Below, piece after piece: positions 55,044 to 64,000 of a stretch of DNA of 64,000 nt. Below the pieces are notes generated by a model that saw only the letters and a program-made list of their open reading frames with translations, did not search any database and was not told the origin of the DNA. The translations under genes and the position numbers were made by a program. Source of the stretch: Erysipelotrichaceae bacterium (lineage in GTDB: Bacteria; Bacillota_I; Bacilli_A; Erysipelotrichales; Erysipelotrichaceae); assembly GCA_003543215.1 (NCBI GenBank), contig DPJD01000001.1:74637-138636 (forward strand), in the 5' to 3' direction. The number at the start of each line of letters is the position of its first letter. Position 1 is the stretch's first letter.

Positions 55044-55979
55044 ATGCTTAAATTTATTACCAAACGATTCTTCTGGTCGATGGTAACCTTATTCACGATC
55101 TTAATCCTTCTTTTTCTATTGCTCCAGTTTCTACCGGGAACTCCTTTTAATGATGAAAAACTCAGCGAAGCTTCAAAAGCGCTATTGAATGCGAAATATG
55201 GTTTAGACCAACCTTTCTTTTCTCGTTTCTATATTTACATGAAGAACATTCTTACAGAATTTGATTTTGGTATCTCTTTGTCGATTCAACGTAACTGGAT
55301 GGTAAAGAATATAGTACTGCCTCGTTTGGGCATTTCAGTTCGGATTGGTCTTCAAGCTTTGGCTCTTGGGACAGGCATGGGTATCCTCTTTGGTGTGGTT
55401 TCTGCTTCCAATAAGAACACATGGTTGGATACTTTAGCTACGGTTGTGGCCATCATCGGAGTCAGTATTCCTTCGTATGTCTTTGCTTTATTACTCAGTT
55501 ATACTTTTGGATATAAATTACCACTCTTTAGCATCATTTTTGATTTCAGCGATCCAATCAAGTCCTCCATCTTACCTACCATCGCACTTTCCATGTTCGT
55601 CATGGCGCAAGTGACACGTTTCTTAAGAACGGAATTGATTGAAGTTCTAGGTTCAGATTACATCCGTTTGGTTGAAGCCAAGGGTGTCAATCGTTTCAAG
55701 GTCATTGCACGCCATGGTTTGCGTAATGCCTTGATCTCAGTCATCACGATCTTAGGACCTTTGACCGTTACTTTATTAACGGGATCCTTAGTTGTTGAGA
55801 AGGTGTATGCGGTGCCTGGCATCGGTAGTTTACTCGTCAATGCGATTCTAACCAATGACTATAATGTCATTGTTATGATTGCCTTTGTTTACAGTGCCTT
55901 GTATATCTCGATGAATTTGATCGTTGACATTCTCTACGGCATCATCGATCCACGAATTCGTGTTGCGAAAGGAGCTTAA
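55044..55979 (+). CDS. oppB: Oligopeptide ABC transporter permease OppB
   Basis: A 311-residue permease with six helices. Conserved features: N-terminal MLKFITKRFFWSMVTLFTI, LPGTPFNDE, and the ABC-contacting EAA-type loop EAKGVNRFKVIARHGLRNALI (about 211-231). Ribosome binding site AAAGGAG. Pairs with OppC to form the pore; 2 nt separate it from oppC. Confidence 0.95.
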   Translation: MLKFITKRFFWSMVTLFTILILLFLLLQFLPGTPFNDEKLSEASKALLNAKYGLDQPFFSRFYIYMKNILTEFDFGISLSIQRNWMVKNIVLPRLGISVRIGLQALALGTGMGILFGVVSASNKNTWLDTLATVVAIIGVSIPSYVFALLLSYTFGYKLPLFSIIFDFSDPIKSSILPTIALSMFVMAQVTRFLRTELIEVLGSDYIRLVEAKGVNRFKVIARHGLRNALISVITILGPLTVTLLTGSLVVEKVYAVPGIGSLLVNAILTNDYNVIVMIAFVYSALYISMNLIVDILYGIIDPRIRVAKGA

Positions 55980-55981
55980 TC

Positions 55982-56986
55982 ATGCGTGAATATCGTAAAG
56001 AAGAATTCAAGCGATTGGAAATGCGTGAATATGCCCAACAAGAGATGTTACTGGGTGAAGATCCAAAGTTCTTTCGTGATGCATTCCGTCGCTTCAAACG
56101 TAATAAAGGGGCACATTTCGCTTTATACATGATCATCCTGATTCTTAGCTTAGCAGCGTTTGGTCCTTACTTCGGTGGACATGTCTATAACGAAGTCATC
56201 ACAACGCATATCAACTTGCCACCACGGATTCCATTCTTGGAAAACTTTGGGCTTTTCAATGGTTTGCGGATGGGTGAAAACATCTACATTAAAAAAGGTT
56301 TGGAAGATATTTATTACTGGTTTGGGACCGATGGTTTGGGCCGTGACCTTTGGGCGCGTGTCTGGATGGGTACACGTATTTCGTTCTTGGTCGCCTTTGT
56401 TGCCGTAATCATTGATGTCTTTTTTGGCATCACATATGGTCTTGTTTCTGGCTATTTCGGTGGTAAAGTTGACTTATTCATGCAACGCTTTGTGGAAATC
56501 ATTTCGGGGATTCCAAACTTGGTTGTGGTCATTCTTTTGGTTTTGGTTTTAAAACCGGGTTTACAATCCATCATTTTTGCTTTGATGATCACAGGTTGGA
56601 TCTCGATGAGTCGTGTCGTTCGTTCACAAGTTTTGAAACTCAAAGAATTAGAGTTTGTTTTGGCTGCGCGTACCTTAGGTGCAAACTCGTTCACCATCAT
56701 CTTGAAGGAAATGTTGCCAAACATCATCGGTCAAATCATTGTCATGACGATGTTCTCAATTCCAAATGCTATTTTCTATGAATCATTTTTAGCCTTTGTT
56801 GGCTTGGGTTTACAACCTCCTTTGGCTTCATTAGGGGTATTGATCTCTACTGGTTATCAATCCCTATTGATCTATCCGCATATGGTCATTTTCCCAGTTG
56901 TTGTTTTATCCATTCTGATGCTGAGTTTCAATCTCGTTGCAGATGGTTTAAGGGATGCATTTGATCCCAAGATGAAAGGATTTTAG
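55982..56986 (+). CDS. oppC: Oligopeptide ABC transporter permease OppC
   Basis: A 334-residue permease with a charged N-terminal tail, FRRFKRNKGAHFALYMIIL first helix, GTDGLGRDLWARVWMGTR family motif and EAA loop AARTLGANSFTIILKEMLPN (about 224-243). Six helices. Between oppB (2 nt) and oppD (5 nt). Confidence 0.95.
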   Translation: MREYRKEEFKRLEMREYAQQEMLLGEDPKFFRDAFRRFKRNKGAHFALYMIILILSLAAFGPYFGGHVYNEVITTHINLPPRIPFLENFGLFNGLRMGENIYIKKGLEDIYYWFGTDGLGRDLWARVWMGTRISFLVAFVAVIIDVFFGITYGLVSGYFGGKVDLFMQRFVEIISGIPNLVVVILLVLVLKPGLQSIIFALMITGWISMSRVVRSQVLKLKELEFVLAARTLGANSFTIILKEMLPNIIGQIIVMTMFSIPNAIFYESFLAFVGLGLQPPLASLGVLISTGYQSLLIYPHMVIFPVVVLSILMLSFNLVADGLRDAFDPKMKGF

Positions 56987-56991
56987 GTGCC

Positions 56992-58068
56992 ATGATGGAA
57001 AAAAATCAAATTCTCGAAGTCAAAAACCTTCAATTATCTTTCCGATTGGATGCCGGTGTTAACCATGTCATCCGTGATATCAGCTTTAATTTGTTCAAAG
57101 GTGAAACGCTTGCGATCGTCGGTGAATCGGGCTCAGGTAAATCCGTCACCACCAAAGCGATTCTTGGTTTGATTGATGACAATGGGGCGGTAGAAGAAGG
57201 ATCGATTCTCTTTCGCTTGCGTGAAAACGATAAGGAAGAAATCGTCGATCTCTTACACCAGTCCAAGAGCTATATGCAAAAACATATCCGTGGACGTAAG
57301 ATTGCCATCATCTTTCAAGATCCAATGACATCGCTTGATCCAACCATGAATATCGGTAAGCAAATCATGGAAAGTATGCTGGAACATAAACTCGTTAAGT
57401 CTAAACATGAAGCAAACGAACGGACGAAAGTCCTCTTGGAATTGGTTGGCATCGATCATCCAGAGAAGCGGATGAAACAGTATCCTCATCAATTATCCGG
57501 AGGGATGCGGCAGCGTGTCGTCATTGCGATTGCCTTGGCTTGTGAACCTGATCTCTTGATCGCGGATGAGCCAACAACGGCCTTGGACGTGACGATTCAA
57601 TCGCAAATCCTGGAGTTGATCAAAGACATTCAAAAGAAAACGGGTGTTGCCATCATCTTCATCACCCATGACTTAGGGGTTGTGGCGAATGTGGCGGATC
57701 GGGTTGCGGTCATGTATGCTGGTAAGCTTGTGGAAGAAGGCTTAGCTGAGGAAATCTATTACAATCCGAAACATCCTTATGCCTGGGGCTTGTTATCGAG
57801 TATTCCTTCGATGGATTCCAAAGAAGAAGAAATCGAATCCATCCCTGGTAGTCCACCAAATCTTATCAATCCACCCAAAGGAGATGCCTTTGCCTATCGC
57901 TCTAACTATGCTTTAGCCATCGATTTCGAAGAAATCCCACCGTTCTTTAAGATCAGTGAGACACATTCCGTGGCCAGCTGGTTGTATCATCCTTTGGCAC
58001 CTCAAGTTGAAATGCCTGAGGTTCTACAAAAACGTTTAGCGAAGTATCGTACGCAGAAGGAGGTTTGA
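56992..58068 (+). CDS. oppD: Oligopeptide ABC transporter ATPase OppD
   Basis: A 358-residue ABC ATPase: Walker [12 protein letters not shown], signature LSGGMRQRV, Walker [13 protein letters not shown], and the C-terminal oligopeptide/dipeptide extension with IPGSPPNL. It lacks the usual four-cysteine cluster of many OppD/DppD C-termini. Two possible ATGs, 56992 and 56995; the ribosome binding site is GAAAGGA. Confidence 0.94.
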   Translation: MMEKNQILEVKNLQLSFRLDAGVNHVIRDISFNLFKGETLAIVGESGSGKSVTTKAILGLIDDNGAVEEGSILFRLRENDKEEIVDLLHQSKSYMQKHIRGRKIAIIFQDPMTSLDPTMNIGKQIMESMLEHKLVKSKHEANERTKVLLELVGIDHPEKRMKQYPHQLSGGMRQRVVIAIALACEPDLLIADEPTTALDVTIQSQILELIKDIQKKTGVAIIFITHDLGVVANVADRVAVMYAGKLVEEGLAEEIYYNPKHPYAWGLLSSIPSMDSKEEEIESIPGSPPNLINPPKGDAFAYRSNYALAIDFEEIPPFFKISETHSVASWLYHPLAPQVEMPEVLQKRLAKYRTQKEV

Positions 58069-58069
58069 C

Positions 58070-59014
58070 ATGAGCACCAATAACGTACTCTTAGAGGTCA
58101 AGAACTTAAAGCAATTCTTCCGGGTCGATCGTAAAACAACGACACGAGCCGTTGATGATGTCAGCTTTCACATTTATGAAGGGGAAACCTTCAGTGTGGT
58201 GGGTGAGTCAGGCAGTGGTAAGTCCACACTGGGTCGTACTTTAATTCGAATCTATGATGGGAACAGCGGAGATGTGACCTTTATGGGTAAAAAGATCTCT
58301 GGTAAACTCAATGAGGAAACACGACAGTTTTTAAGAAAGAACATGCAGATGATCTTCCAAGATCCGATGGCATCCCTAAATCCACGTAAGAAGGTATTGG
58401 ATACCGTCGCATTTGGTTTGGATGTCAATAAGATGACGAAGTCTGCAGAAGAACGTAAGGAACGTGTCTTAGAGGTTCTGAAGTCTGTCGGACTCCATGA
58501 AGATCATCTCAATCGATTCCCACATCAATTCTCGGGGGGACAGCGTCAACGTATCGGGGTCGCGCGTGCTTTGGTTTTACAGCCTAAATTCATCATCGCC
58601 GATGAAATCATATCGGCTTTGGACGTATCCATTCAGGCGCAAGTTATTAATCTGATGAAGAAGTTACAACGTGAATTGGGTTTGACTTACATGTTCATTG
58701 CCCACGATCTCTCTATGGTGCGCTATATTTCAGACCGTGTAGCTGTCATGCATGTCGGGCATATCGTTGAGATGGGTACTGTGGATGATGTCTATAACAA
58801 TCCTGTTCATCCTTATACACGTTCCTTGTTATCGGCGATTCCACATCCAGATCCAGTGCGTGAAAAAAGTCGTAAACGTTTCGTCTACGACATCACTAAT
58901 GTTATTTACAATGATTCACACATGAAGAAGTTAAGTGATACGCACTCCGTGTTGACCACGGATAAGGATTTCGAGATGTGGTCTAAAGGAGATTATTCCT
59001 TAAGTCTAAAATAA
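58070..59014 (+). CDS. oppF: Oligopeptide ABC transporter ATPase OppF
   Basis: A 314-residue ABC ATPase: Walker [14 protein letters not shown], signature FSGGQRQRIGVARAL, Walker B FIIADEIISALDVS (here Ile-Ile instead of the usual ProxxSALD), and the OppF C-terminal region. Works as heterodimer with OppD. Last opp gene. Confidence 0.94.
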   Translation: MSTNNVLLEVKNLKQFFRVDRKTTTRAVDDVSFHIYEGETFSVVGESGSGKSTLGRTLIRIYDGNSGDVTFMGKKISGKLNEETRQFLRKNMQMIFQDPMASLNPRKKVLDTVAFGLDVNKMTKSAEERKERVLEVLKSVGLHEDHLNRFPHQFSGGQRQRIGVARALVLQPKFIIADEIISALDVSIQAQVINLMKKLQRELGLTYMFIAHDLSMVRYISDRVAVMHVGHIVEMGTVDDVYNNPVHPYTRSLLSAIPHPDPVREKSRKRFVYDITNVIYNDSHMKKLSDTHSVLTTDKDFEMWSKGDYSLSLK

Positions 59015-59039
59015 ACCGAGCTTTACAACTCGGTTTTTT
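59014..59039. terminator. Terminator after oppF
   Basis: AACCGAG / CTCGGTT stem (7 bp, 8-nt loop) with six T. It overlaps the 3' end of the convergent lapA gene. Confidence 0.8.
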
Positions 59040-59394
59040 CTATGACGACTGGTTTTTGTGCAGCTGTATTCTGGAGTGTATTCACTTCTGCTTTTAAACG
59101 TTCAATTTCTTGTTGGTAAGATGCATTGGATGTGTTCAAGGCTTCTTGACTCGATTTTAAAGTTTTGATCTCATTGTTGAGATTACGGAGTGTGAATTGT
59201 GTCTTGACGCTCTTATACAAGCCGAATACTAAGACCAATAAGGCACCCAAGGCAACGGAGATCAAAATGACCAATGAACCAGATAATTGATACGTCCAAA
59301 AGAAGAGGCGAACAGTCATCACATCCGCATTGGTTAAGGCGAAGATCGCAACGACGATCGATATGAGGATAACGAAAATAAATTGTTTTTGCAT
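59023..59394 (-). CDS. LapA-domain membrane protein
   Basis: A 123-residue protein with two N-terminal membrane helices (about 3-22 and 38-62), FALTNADVMTVRLFFW typical of LapA/YrvD-type proteins, and a cytoplasmic coiled coil (about 70-110). In E. coli LapA helps control LPS; in gram-positives the role is unknown. The start at 59394 is chosen for MQKQFIFVIL; a longer open frame to 59505 overlaps fba's terminator and is rejected. Confidence 0.78.
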   Translation of the reverse strand: MQKQFIFVILISIVVAIFALTNADVMTVRLFFWTYQLSGSLVILISVALGALLVLVFGLYKSVKTQFTLRNLNNEIKTLKSSQEALNTSNASYQQEIERLKAEVNTLQNTAAQKPVVIEKTEL

Positions 59395-59441
59395 ACATGT
59401 TCCATCCTTACCTTTAGTATAGTTTAAACATGAAGAACTTA

Positions 59442-59468
59442 CAAAAAAAAACCGTCTATTCAACGGTT
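59442..59468 (-). terminator. Intrinsic terminator after fba
   Basis: On the minus strand AACCGT / ACGGTT stem (6 bp, 7-nt loop) is followed by nine T. Confidence 0.8.
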
Positions 59469-59485
59469 TCTCTTTAAATTGATGA

Positions 59486-60418
59486 TTAAACAGCTTTTCC
59501 TTCACTACCCAAAACTTCAGTGATCTTGTGTTTGACCAAATCCTTGATGTTTGCGCGTGCAGGTTTCAAATACGTACGTGGATCGAAGACTTCAGGTTTG
59601 TCATTGAATGTCTTACGGATACCAGCGGTGAAAGCCAAACGTAAGTCAGAATCGATGTTGATCTTACAAACAGCAGAACGTGCAGCTTGACGCAACATAT
59701 CTTCTGGAATACCAATCGCATCTTTCATCGATCCGCCATTTTCTTGGATGATCTTGACGTATTCTTGTGAAACACTTGATGCGCCATGCAAGACGATTGG
59801 GAATTCAGGTAAACGACGTGTGATTTCTTCTAAGATGTCAAAACGCAATTGTGGGTTTTGTCCAGGTTTGAATTTGAATGCACCATGGCTTGTTCCAATG
59901 GCAATCGCCAAGGAGTCAACACCCGTGCGTGTTACGAATTCAACAACATCATCTGGATTGGTATAACTGTGGTGTTCGACACTGATTTCATCTTCGACAC
60001 CTGCCAATTGACCCAATTCACCTTCAACGGTGACACCGTGAGCATGTGCATACTCAACGACTTTTTTAGTCAATGCGACATTGTCTTCAAAGGATAAATG
60101 CGAACCGTCGATCATGACGGAAGTGAAACCACTATCGATGCAAGATTTGCAGAGTTCAAAGGTATCCCCGTGATCCAAGTGTAAAGCGATTGGAATATCA
60201 CTGGTCTCAACAGCTGCTTCAACCAATTTCTTCAGATAAACAGGATTGGCATAGTCACGAGCTCCCTTTGAAGCTTGTAGAATAACAGGGGACTTCAATT
60301 CATTGGCTGCTTCGACGATGGCTTGGACGATTTCCATGTTGTTGACATTGAATGCACCAATTGCATAACCACCTTCGTAAGCCTTTTTAAACATTTCTTT
60401 TGTAGATACTAAAGGCAT
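59486..60418 (-). CDS. fba: Fructose-bisphosphate aldolase, class II
   Basis: A 310-residue zinc-dependent aldolase cleaving fructose-1,6-bisphosphate in glycolysis. Zinc ligands appear in ALHLDHGD (about 78-85), GELGQLAGVED, GTSHGAFKF and VLHGASS. NIDSDLRLAFTAGIRK is the C-terminal phosphate loop. Ribosome binding site AGGAGG. Monocistronic, with its own terminator. Confidence 0.96.
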   Translation of the reverse strand: MPLVSTKEMFKKAYEGGYAIGAFNVNNMEIVQAIVEAANELKSPVILQASKGARDYANPVYLKKLVEAAVETSDIPIALHLDHGDTFELCKSCIDSGFTSVMIDGSHLSFEDNVALTKKVVEYAHAHGVTVEGELGQLAGVEDEISVEHHSYTNPDDVVEFVTRTGVDSLAIAIGTSHGAFKFKPGQNPQLRFDILEEITRRLPEFPIVLHGASSVSQEYVKIIQENGGSMKDAIGIPEDMLRQAARSAVCKINIDSDLRLAFTAGIRKTFNDKPEVFDPRTYLKPARANIKDLVKHKITEVLGSEGKAV

Positions 60419-60544
60419 ATTTATTTCCTCCTGTCCTTATTTTAACGCAAATGTGTTTTAATAACTAGCAAAAAACACTCACTGCGCCTAGATTGTAAAA
60501 TAATGACAGATTGACTATAATAAAAGCGTTAAAAGGAGTTCACC

Positions 60545-61120
60545 ATGAGTAAAGAAAAGATTTTGATAGAAGTATCTGCACGTCACGTCCATGTGACCAC
60601 AGAAGATTTAGAAACATTATTTGGAAAAGGATATCAATTGACCCCTAAAAAGGACTTATCCCAACCTGGCCAATATGCCGCTGCTGAACGTGTCGATCTT
60701 GTTGGTCCGCGCTCAACCCTTAAGAATGTCAGTATCTTAGGACCTGTTCGCACTGCTTCACAAGTTGAAGTATCCATGTCTGATGCACGTACCTTAGGTT
60801 TGAATCCAAGTATTCGTGAATCAGGAAACATCGATGGGACCATCGGTGTTCAATTAGTCGGTCCTGCTGGAAGCGTTACATTGGATAAAGGTTTGATCGT
60901 TGCGAAACGCCATGTGCATTTGACCCCTGAAGCTGCGGAAGCACAAGGTGTTGTGAATGGACAAGTCGTAGAAATCAAAGTTCATACGGATGATCGCTCG
61001 ATGACCTTTGGGGATGTCGTGATCCGTGTCAGTGAAAAGTTTGCGCCTGCAATGCATATTGATACCGATGAAGCCAATGCGGCTGGCATCACTTCGACCG
61101 CTTGGGGCGAAATTGTCTAA
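60545..61120 (+). CDS. pduL: PduL-type phosphotransacylase
   Basis: A 191-residue enzyme converting acyl-CoA and phosphate to acyl phosphate. Two zinc-binding HVH repeats are present: SARHVHVT (residues 11-18) and AKRHVHLTPE (about 120-129), each in one half of the duplicated fold; the N terminus lacks a microcompartment targeting peptide. No microcompartment genes are near, so it is likely a housekeeping phosphate acetyltransferase. Ribosome binding site AAAGGAG. Confidence 0.92.
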   Translation: MSKEKILIEVSARHVHVTTEDLETLFGKGYQLTPKKDLSQPGQYAAAERVDLVGPRSTLKNVSILGPVRTASQVEVSMSDARTLGLNPSIRESGNIDGTIGVQLVGPAGSVTLDKGLIVAKRHVHLTPEAAEAQGVVNGQVVEIKVHTDDRSMTFGDVVIRVSEKFAPAMHIDTDEANAAGITSTAWGEIV

Positions 61121-61123
61121 AAT

Positions 61124-61144
61124 AACCGAGAATTCGGTTTTTTT
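61124..61144 (+). terminator. Intrinsic terminator after pduL
   Basis: AACCGA / TCGGTT stem (6 bp, loop GAAT) with seven T; the ygiQ ATG follows immediately. Confidence 0.8.
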
Positions 61145-63019
61145 ATGTTAAACATGCATCCAATCAATCAAAAAGAAATGCACGAAAAAGGCTGGGATTC
61201 AGTCGATTTTGTGTTGGTCAGTGGGGATGCCTATGTGGATCATCCTTCTTTTGGGCATGCGATCATTGCCCGTGTCTTAGAGGCTTATGGTTTTACGGTC
61301 GCCATTTGTCCACAACCGGATTGGAAGAAGGACAGTGATCTGCTTCAATACGGAAAGCCAAATTATGGTTATATGGTTACCGGTGGCAACATCGATTCGA
61401 TGGTCAATCATTATACCGTCAATAAGAAACGTCGTCAGAAGGATAACTACACTGATCATGGTGAGATGGGCAAGCGTCCCGATCGAGCTACGATCGTCTA
61501 TAGTCAATGGATTCGCAAGGTCATGCCCGATGTCCCCATCATCATTGGGGGGATTGAAGCATCTTTACGTCGTTTAGCGCATTATGATTATTGGGATGAT
61601 AAGATTCGTCAATCCATTTTGATGGATTCACAAGCCGATTTATTGGTCTATGGCATGGCTGAGAATTCCATCATCGAAGTTGCGGAAGCACTTCGCTCTG
61701 GAATGGCGATTGAAGACATCACGTATGTTCGTGGAACGGTATGGAAGACAAAGACCAAAGCTTTGCCTGAAAACGCCATTATCCTACCTAGTTTTTCAGA
61801 CATCAAACAAAGCAAAGATGAGTTCTCTAAATCATTTTTGACTCAATATCGCAACACCGATGCCTTTACTGCCAAACCGATGGTGGAAATGTATGGGAAT
61901 GTGGCGATCGTTCAAAACCAACCCTCATTTGCCTTGAAGCAAGAAGAGATGGATTGGGTCTATGGACTTCCGTTCACACGGAAGTTCCATCCGAGTTATA
62001 CCGAGATTCCTGCCATTGAAGAAGTTCAATTCTCATTGATCAGTAACCGAGGTTGTTTCGGATCTTGTAGTTTTTGTGCGCTCACCGCTCACCAAGGACG
62101 CATGATCAGCTCACGGAGCAGCGAGTCTTTGATCAATGAAGCGAAACTCATCACTGAAATGGATGATTTCAAAGGCTATATCCATGATGTGGGTGGACCA
62201 ACCGCCAACTTCAATCAAGTGAGTTGCCAGAAACAACTCAAACTTGGAACCTGTCAAACCAAAGAGTGTCTACATCCTGATCCTTGCCGACAATTGGAAG
62301 TCAGTCACAGTGCTTACCTTCAAACCTTGAGACAACTTAGAGCTCTTCCTAAAGTAAAGAAAGTGTTTGTGCGATCAGGAATTCGTTATGATTATCTGAT
62401 GTATGACAAAGATGAGACCTTCTTTGATGAACTGATCCAGCATCATATCTCGGGTCAATTGAAAGTCGCACCGGAACATATCTCAGAACGTGTGCTCAAT
62501 TTGATGGGTAAACCGAAACGTCAATTGTATGAGGCGTTTGTCGATAAGTATGAAAAGAAAAACAAAGAATTCAATAAGAACCAATTCTTAGTTCCGTATA
62601 TGATCTCTTCCCATCCAGGAAGTGAACTCAAAGATGCGATCGAATTGGCTTTATATCTCAAGAAAATCAAGCATACACCCCAACAAGTCCAAGACTTCTA
62701 TCCAACACCTTTCACAATGAGCACCTGTATGTATTACACCGAAAAGAATCCTTTGACGGGTGAAAAGGTCTATGTGGCTAAGACCATCAAGGAAAAGACT
62801 TTACAACGCGTACTGATGCAATTCACTTATCCTCAGAATCAACGTTTGGTATTCGAAGCACTCAGACAAGCGAATCGCTTGGATTTGGTGGGATTTGGTA
62901 ATCATTGTCTGATAAGACCTTTAAAAGAAGGAGGACATCATGATCATTCAAAGCAAAAGAGTATGGCTCCAGGAACAATGGGCAAGCGTCCAAATCGAAA
63001 TCCTCGACCAAAGAATTGA
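61145..63019 (+). CDS. ygiQ: YgiQ-family radical SAM protein (UPF0313)
   Basis: A 624-residue protein with an N-terminal B12-binding-like domain (GGIEASLRRLAHYDYWDD conserved) and a radical SAM core, GCFGSCSFCAL (about 303-313; CxxxCxxC). A conserved HVGGPTAN-like HDVGGPTANF follows. The reaction is unknown. Start ATG at 61145 or 61154: neither has a ribosome binding site, and the first lies on the terminator's T tract. Its last 80 nt are also the start of nagA in another frame. Confidence 0.88.
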   Translation: MLNMHPINQKEMHEKGWDSVDFVLVSGDAYVDHPSFGHAIIARVLEAYGFTVAICPQPDWKKDSDLLQYGKPNYGYMVTGGNIDSMVNHYTVNKKRRQKDNYTDHGEMGKRPDRATIVYSQWIRKVMPDVPIIIGGIEASLRRLAHYDYWDDKIRQSILMDSQADLLVYGMAENSIIEVAEALRSGMAIEDITYVRGTVWKTKTKALPENAIILPSFSDIKQSKDEFSKSFLTQYRNTDAFTAKPMVEMYGNVAIVQNQPSFALKQEEMDWVYGLPFTRKFHPSYTEIPAIEEVQFSLISNRGCFGSCSFCALTAHQGRMISSRSSESLINEAKLITEMDDFKGYIHDVGGPTANFNQVSCQKQLKLGTCQTKECLHPDPCRQLEVSHSAYLQTLRQLRALPKVKKVFVRSGIRYDYLMYDKDETFFDELIQHHISGQLKVAPEHISERVLNLMGKPKRQLYEAFVDKYEKKNKEFNKNQFLVPYMISSHPGSELKDAIELALYLKKIKHTPQQVQDFYPTPFTMSTCMYYTEKNPLTGEKVYVAKTIKEKTLQRVLMQFTYPQNQRLVFEALRQANRLDLVGFGNHCLIRPLKEGGHHDHSKQKSMAPGTMGKRPNRNPRPKN

Positions 63020-64000
63020 ACGCATTCTAGCGTACAATCAAGAACCCGTTGATGTGGATTATGGAGATCTAAGGATTTATCCTGGTTTCATGGATACCCA
63101 TCTTCATGGGGTCAAGGGTGTGGATGCGACAAACGCAGATGCAGCCGCTATGATGCAGATTGCGAAAGAGCTTCCCAAAGAAGGGATCACAGGTTTTTGT
63201 TTGACCACGGTCACACAAAGTGAAGAAGTTCTAATGAAAGCCTTGAAAGAATGTGCACTCGCAATCAAAAATCAAAATGAAGGTTCCCAGATGCTAGGCA
63301 TCCATTTTGAAGGACCGTATCTCAATAAAGTATATAAAGGTGCTCAACCTGAACCCTTTATCGTCGATGCCGACTTGGAACAGTTCAAGCGTTACCAAGC
63401 CGTTGCCGAAGGCAATATCAAAATCATCACGATGGCACCTGAAAAAGACAAAGACTTCACTTTGACACGTTACTGTGCTCAAAATGGTGTCTGTGTAAAT
63501 ATGGGTCATAGCGATAGCAGCTATGAAACAGCGCTCTTGGCAAGTGCCAATGGGGCAAAAAGCATGACACATACCTTCAATGCCATGTCACCATTACACC
63601 ACCGCAAAGCTGGCTTAGTCGGGGCTGCGATGCGCTTAAGCAATGTGTATGCGGAAGTCATCGGGGATGGCAATCATGTCAGTTGGCCAGCCGTAAACAT
63701 ACTCGCCAAAACAAAGGGTAAGGATCATCTTGTCTTGGTCAGTGATTCCCTTTGCGCCAAAGGCATGCCGGAAGGTGAATTCGAATTGGGTGGTCAAATC
63801 TTGGACATCCATGCGAATGGTGGCGCTTATCTTCACAATACTGAAACTTTAGCCGGTAGCACCATGGTCTACAACCATGGCTTACGCAATCTCATCCAGA
63901 AAGCTGAGCTTCAAGAAGTCATCGCCATCAATGCTTGCACCATCAATCCTGCTAAAATATTACACGTCGAAAACCGTAAGGGACTTATCAAAGCAGCCTA
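62940..64000 (+). CDS. nagA: N-acetylglucosamine-6-phosphate deacetylase (partial, 3' end cut)
   Basis: The first 353 residues of an amidohydrolase that removes acetate from GlcNAc-6-P. The ATG at 62940 follows AGGAGG at ideal spacing. Metal motif GFMDTHLHG (about 53-61), FEGPYLNKVYKGAQ (Glu ligand, about 123-136), MGHSDS (about 184-189) and THTFNAMSPLHHR (about 203-215) with HxN/H ligands, then LVSDSLCAKGM. The reading frame stays open to the window end. It starts 80 nt inside ygiQ, so one mRNA is likely. nagB is probably beyond the window. Confidence 0.92.
   Translation, partial: MIIQSKRVWLQEQWASVQIEILDQRIERILAYNQEPVDVDYGDLRIYPGFMDTHLHGVKGVDATNADAAAMMQIAKELPKEGITGFCLTTVTQSEEVLMKALKECALAIKNQNEGSQMLGIHFEGPYLNKVYKGAQPEPFIVDADLEQFKRYQAVAEGNIKIITMAPEKDKDFTLTRYCAQNGVCVNMGHSDSSYETALLASANGAKSMTHTFNAMSPLHHRKAGLVGAAMRLSNVYAEVIGDGNHVSWPAVNILAKTKGKDHLVLVSDSLCAKGMPEGEFELGGQILDIHANGGAYLHNTETLAGSTMVYNHGLRNLIQKAELQEVIAINACTINPAKILHVENRKGLIKAA

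Overview
The window looks like chromosome of a low-to-moderate GC Bacillota (Firmicutes) bacterium. The evidence is the HrcA/CIRCE heat-shock regulon, RNase J, gram-positive type peptide deformylase, a PASTA-domain Ser/Thr kinase with its PP2C phosphatase, RqcH, type III pantothenate kinase, GSIII glutamine synthetase, an Rnf complex and no outer-membrane genes. An Erysipelotrichia-like lineage is my best guess, but that is inference. Coding density is very high, with many 4-nt ATGA overlaps. I see no rRNA, CRISPR array, prophage or insertion sequence.

Layout. 1-10 kb: the 3' end of leuS, an isochorismatase-like hydrolase with a helix-hairpin-helix head, a metallophosphoesterase whose metal ligands are partly lost, a LiaF-like membrane protein, RNase J with def, an amino-acid permease with an ATP-grasp enzyme, and ftsW/rodA-rsmD-coaD. 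10-17.4 kb: a complete chaperone block hrcA-grpE-dnaK-dnaJ-clpB behind two CIRCE operators. 17.4-21 kb: a flippase-like membrane protein, a small lipoprotein, a YgjP-type metallopeptidase and rqcH. 21-30.6 kb: gmk, priA-rsmB, and rlmN-stp-prkC-rsgA-rpe-thiN, an ancient Bacillota gene string here lacking rpoZ and fmt. 30.6-41.8 kb: rpmB, ftsA-ftsZ, GNAT-nadE-AI-2E-type permease, GSIII, nfu with a PAP2-type protein, and an S1-domain protein with pgi.

41.8-48.1 kb is the most interesting metabolic block. apbE (flavin transferase) is divergent from an rnfCDGEA-x-B operon that departs from the textbook complex in three ways. RnfD carries a C-terminal FMN-binding domain with its own SGAT flavinylation motif. 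A 67-residue one-helix four-cysteine protein, recalling NqrM, lies between rnfA and rnfB. RnfB stops after its first Fe-S motif and has no ferredoxin domains.

48.2-52.2 kb is a miniature Tad/Flp-type secretion locus: a pilin-like protein, a SAF/CpaB protein, a short TadA ATPase, TadB, TadC, a 47-residue Flp-like peptide and a TadE-like protein. It has no prepilin peptidase and no secretin. The three pilin-like products begin with only MKG or MKA before the hydrophobic helix.

52.2-64 kb: coaX, tRNA-His, an oppABCDF peptide importer with an attenuator-like hairpin after oppA, lapA, class II fba, pduL, a YgiQ-family radical SAM protein and the start of nagA, which overlaps ygiQ by 80 nt. A recurring regulatory feature is a -10 box ending exactly 6-7 nt before an ATG with no Shine-Dalgarno sequence (ftsW, the flippase-like gene, priA, rlmN, the GNAT gene, coaX). 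This points to leaderless mRNAs.
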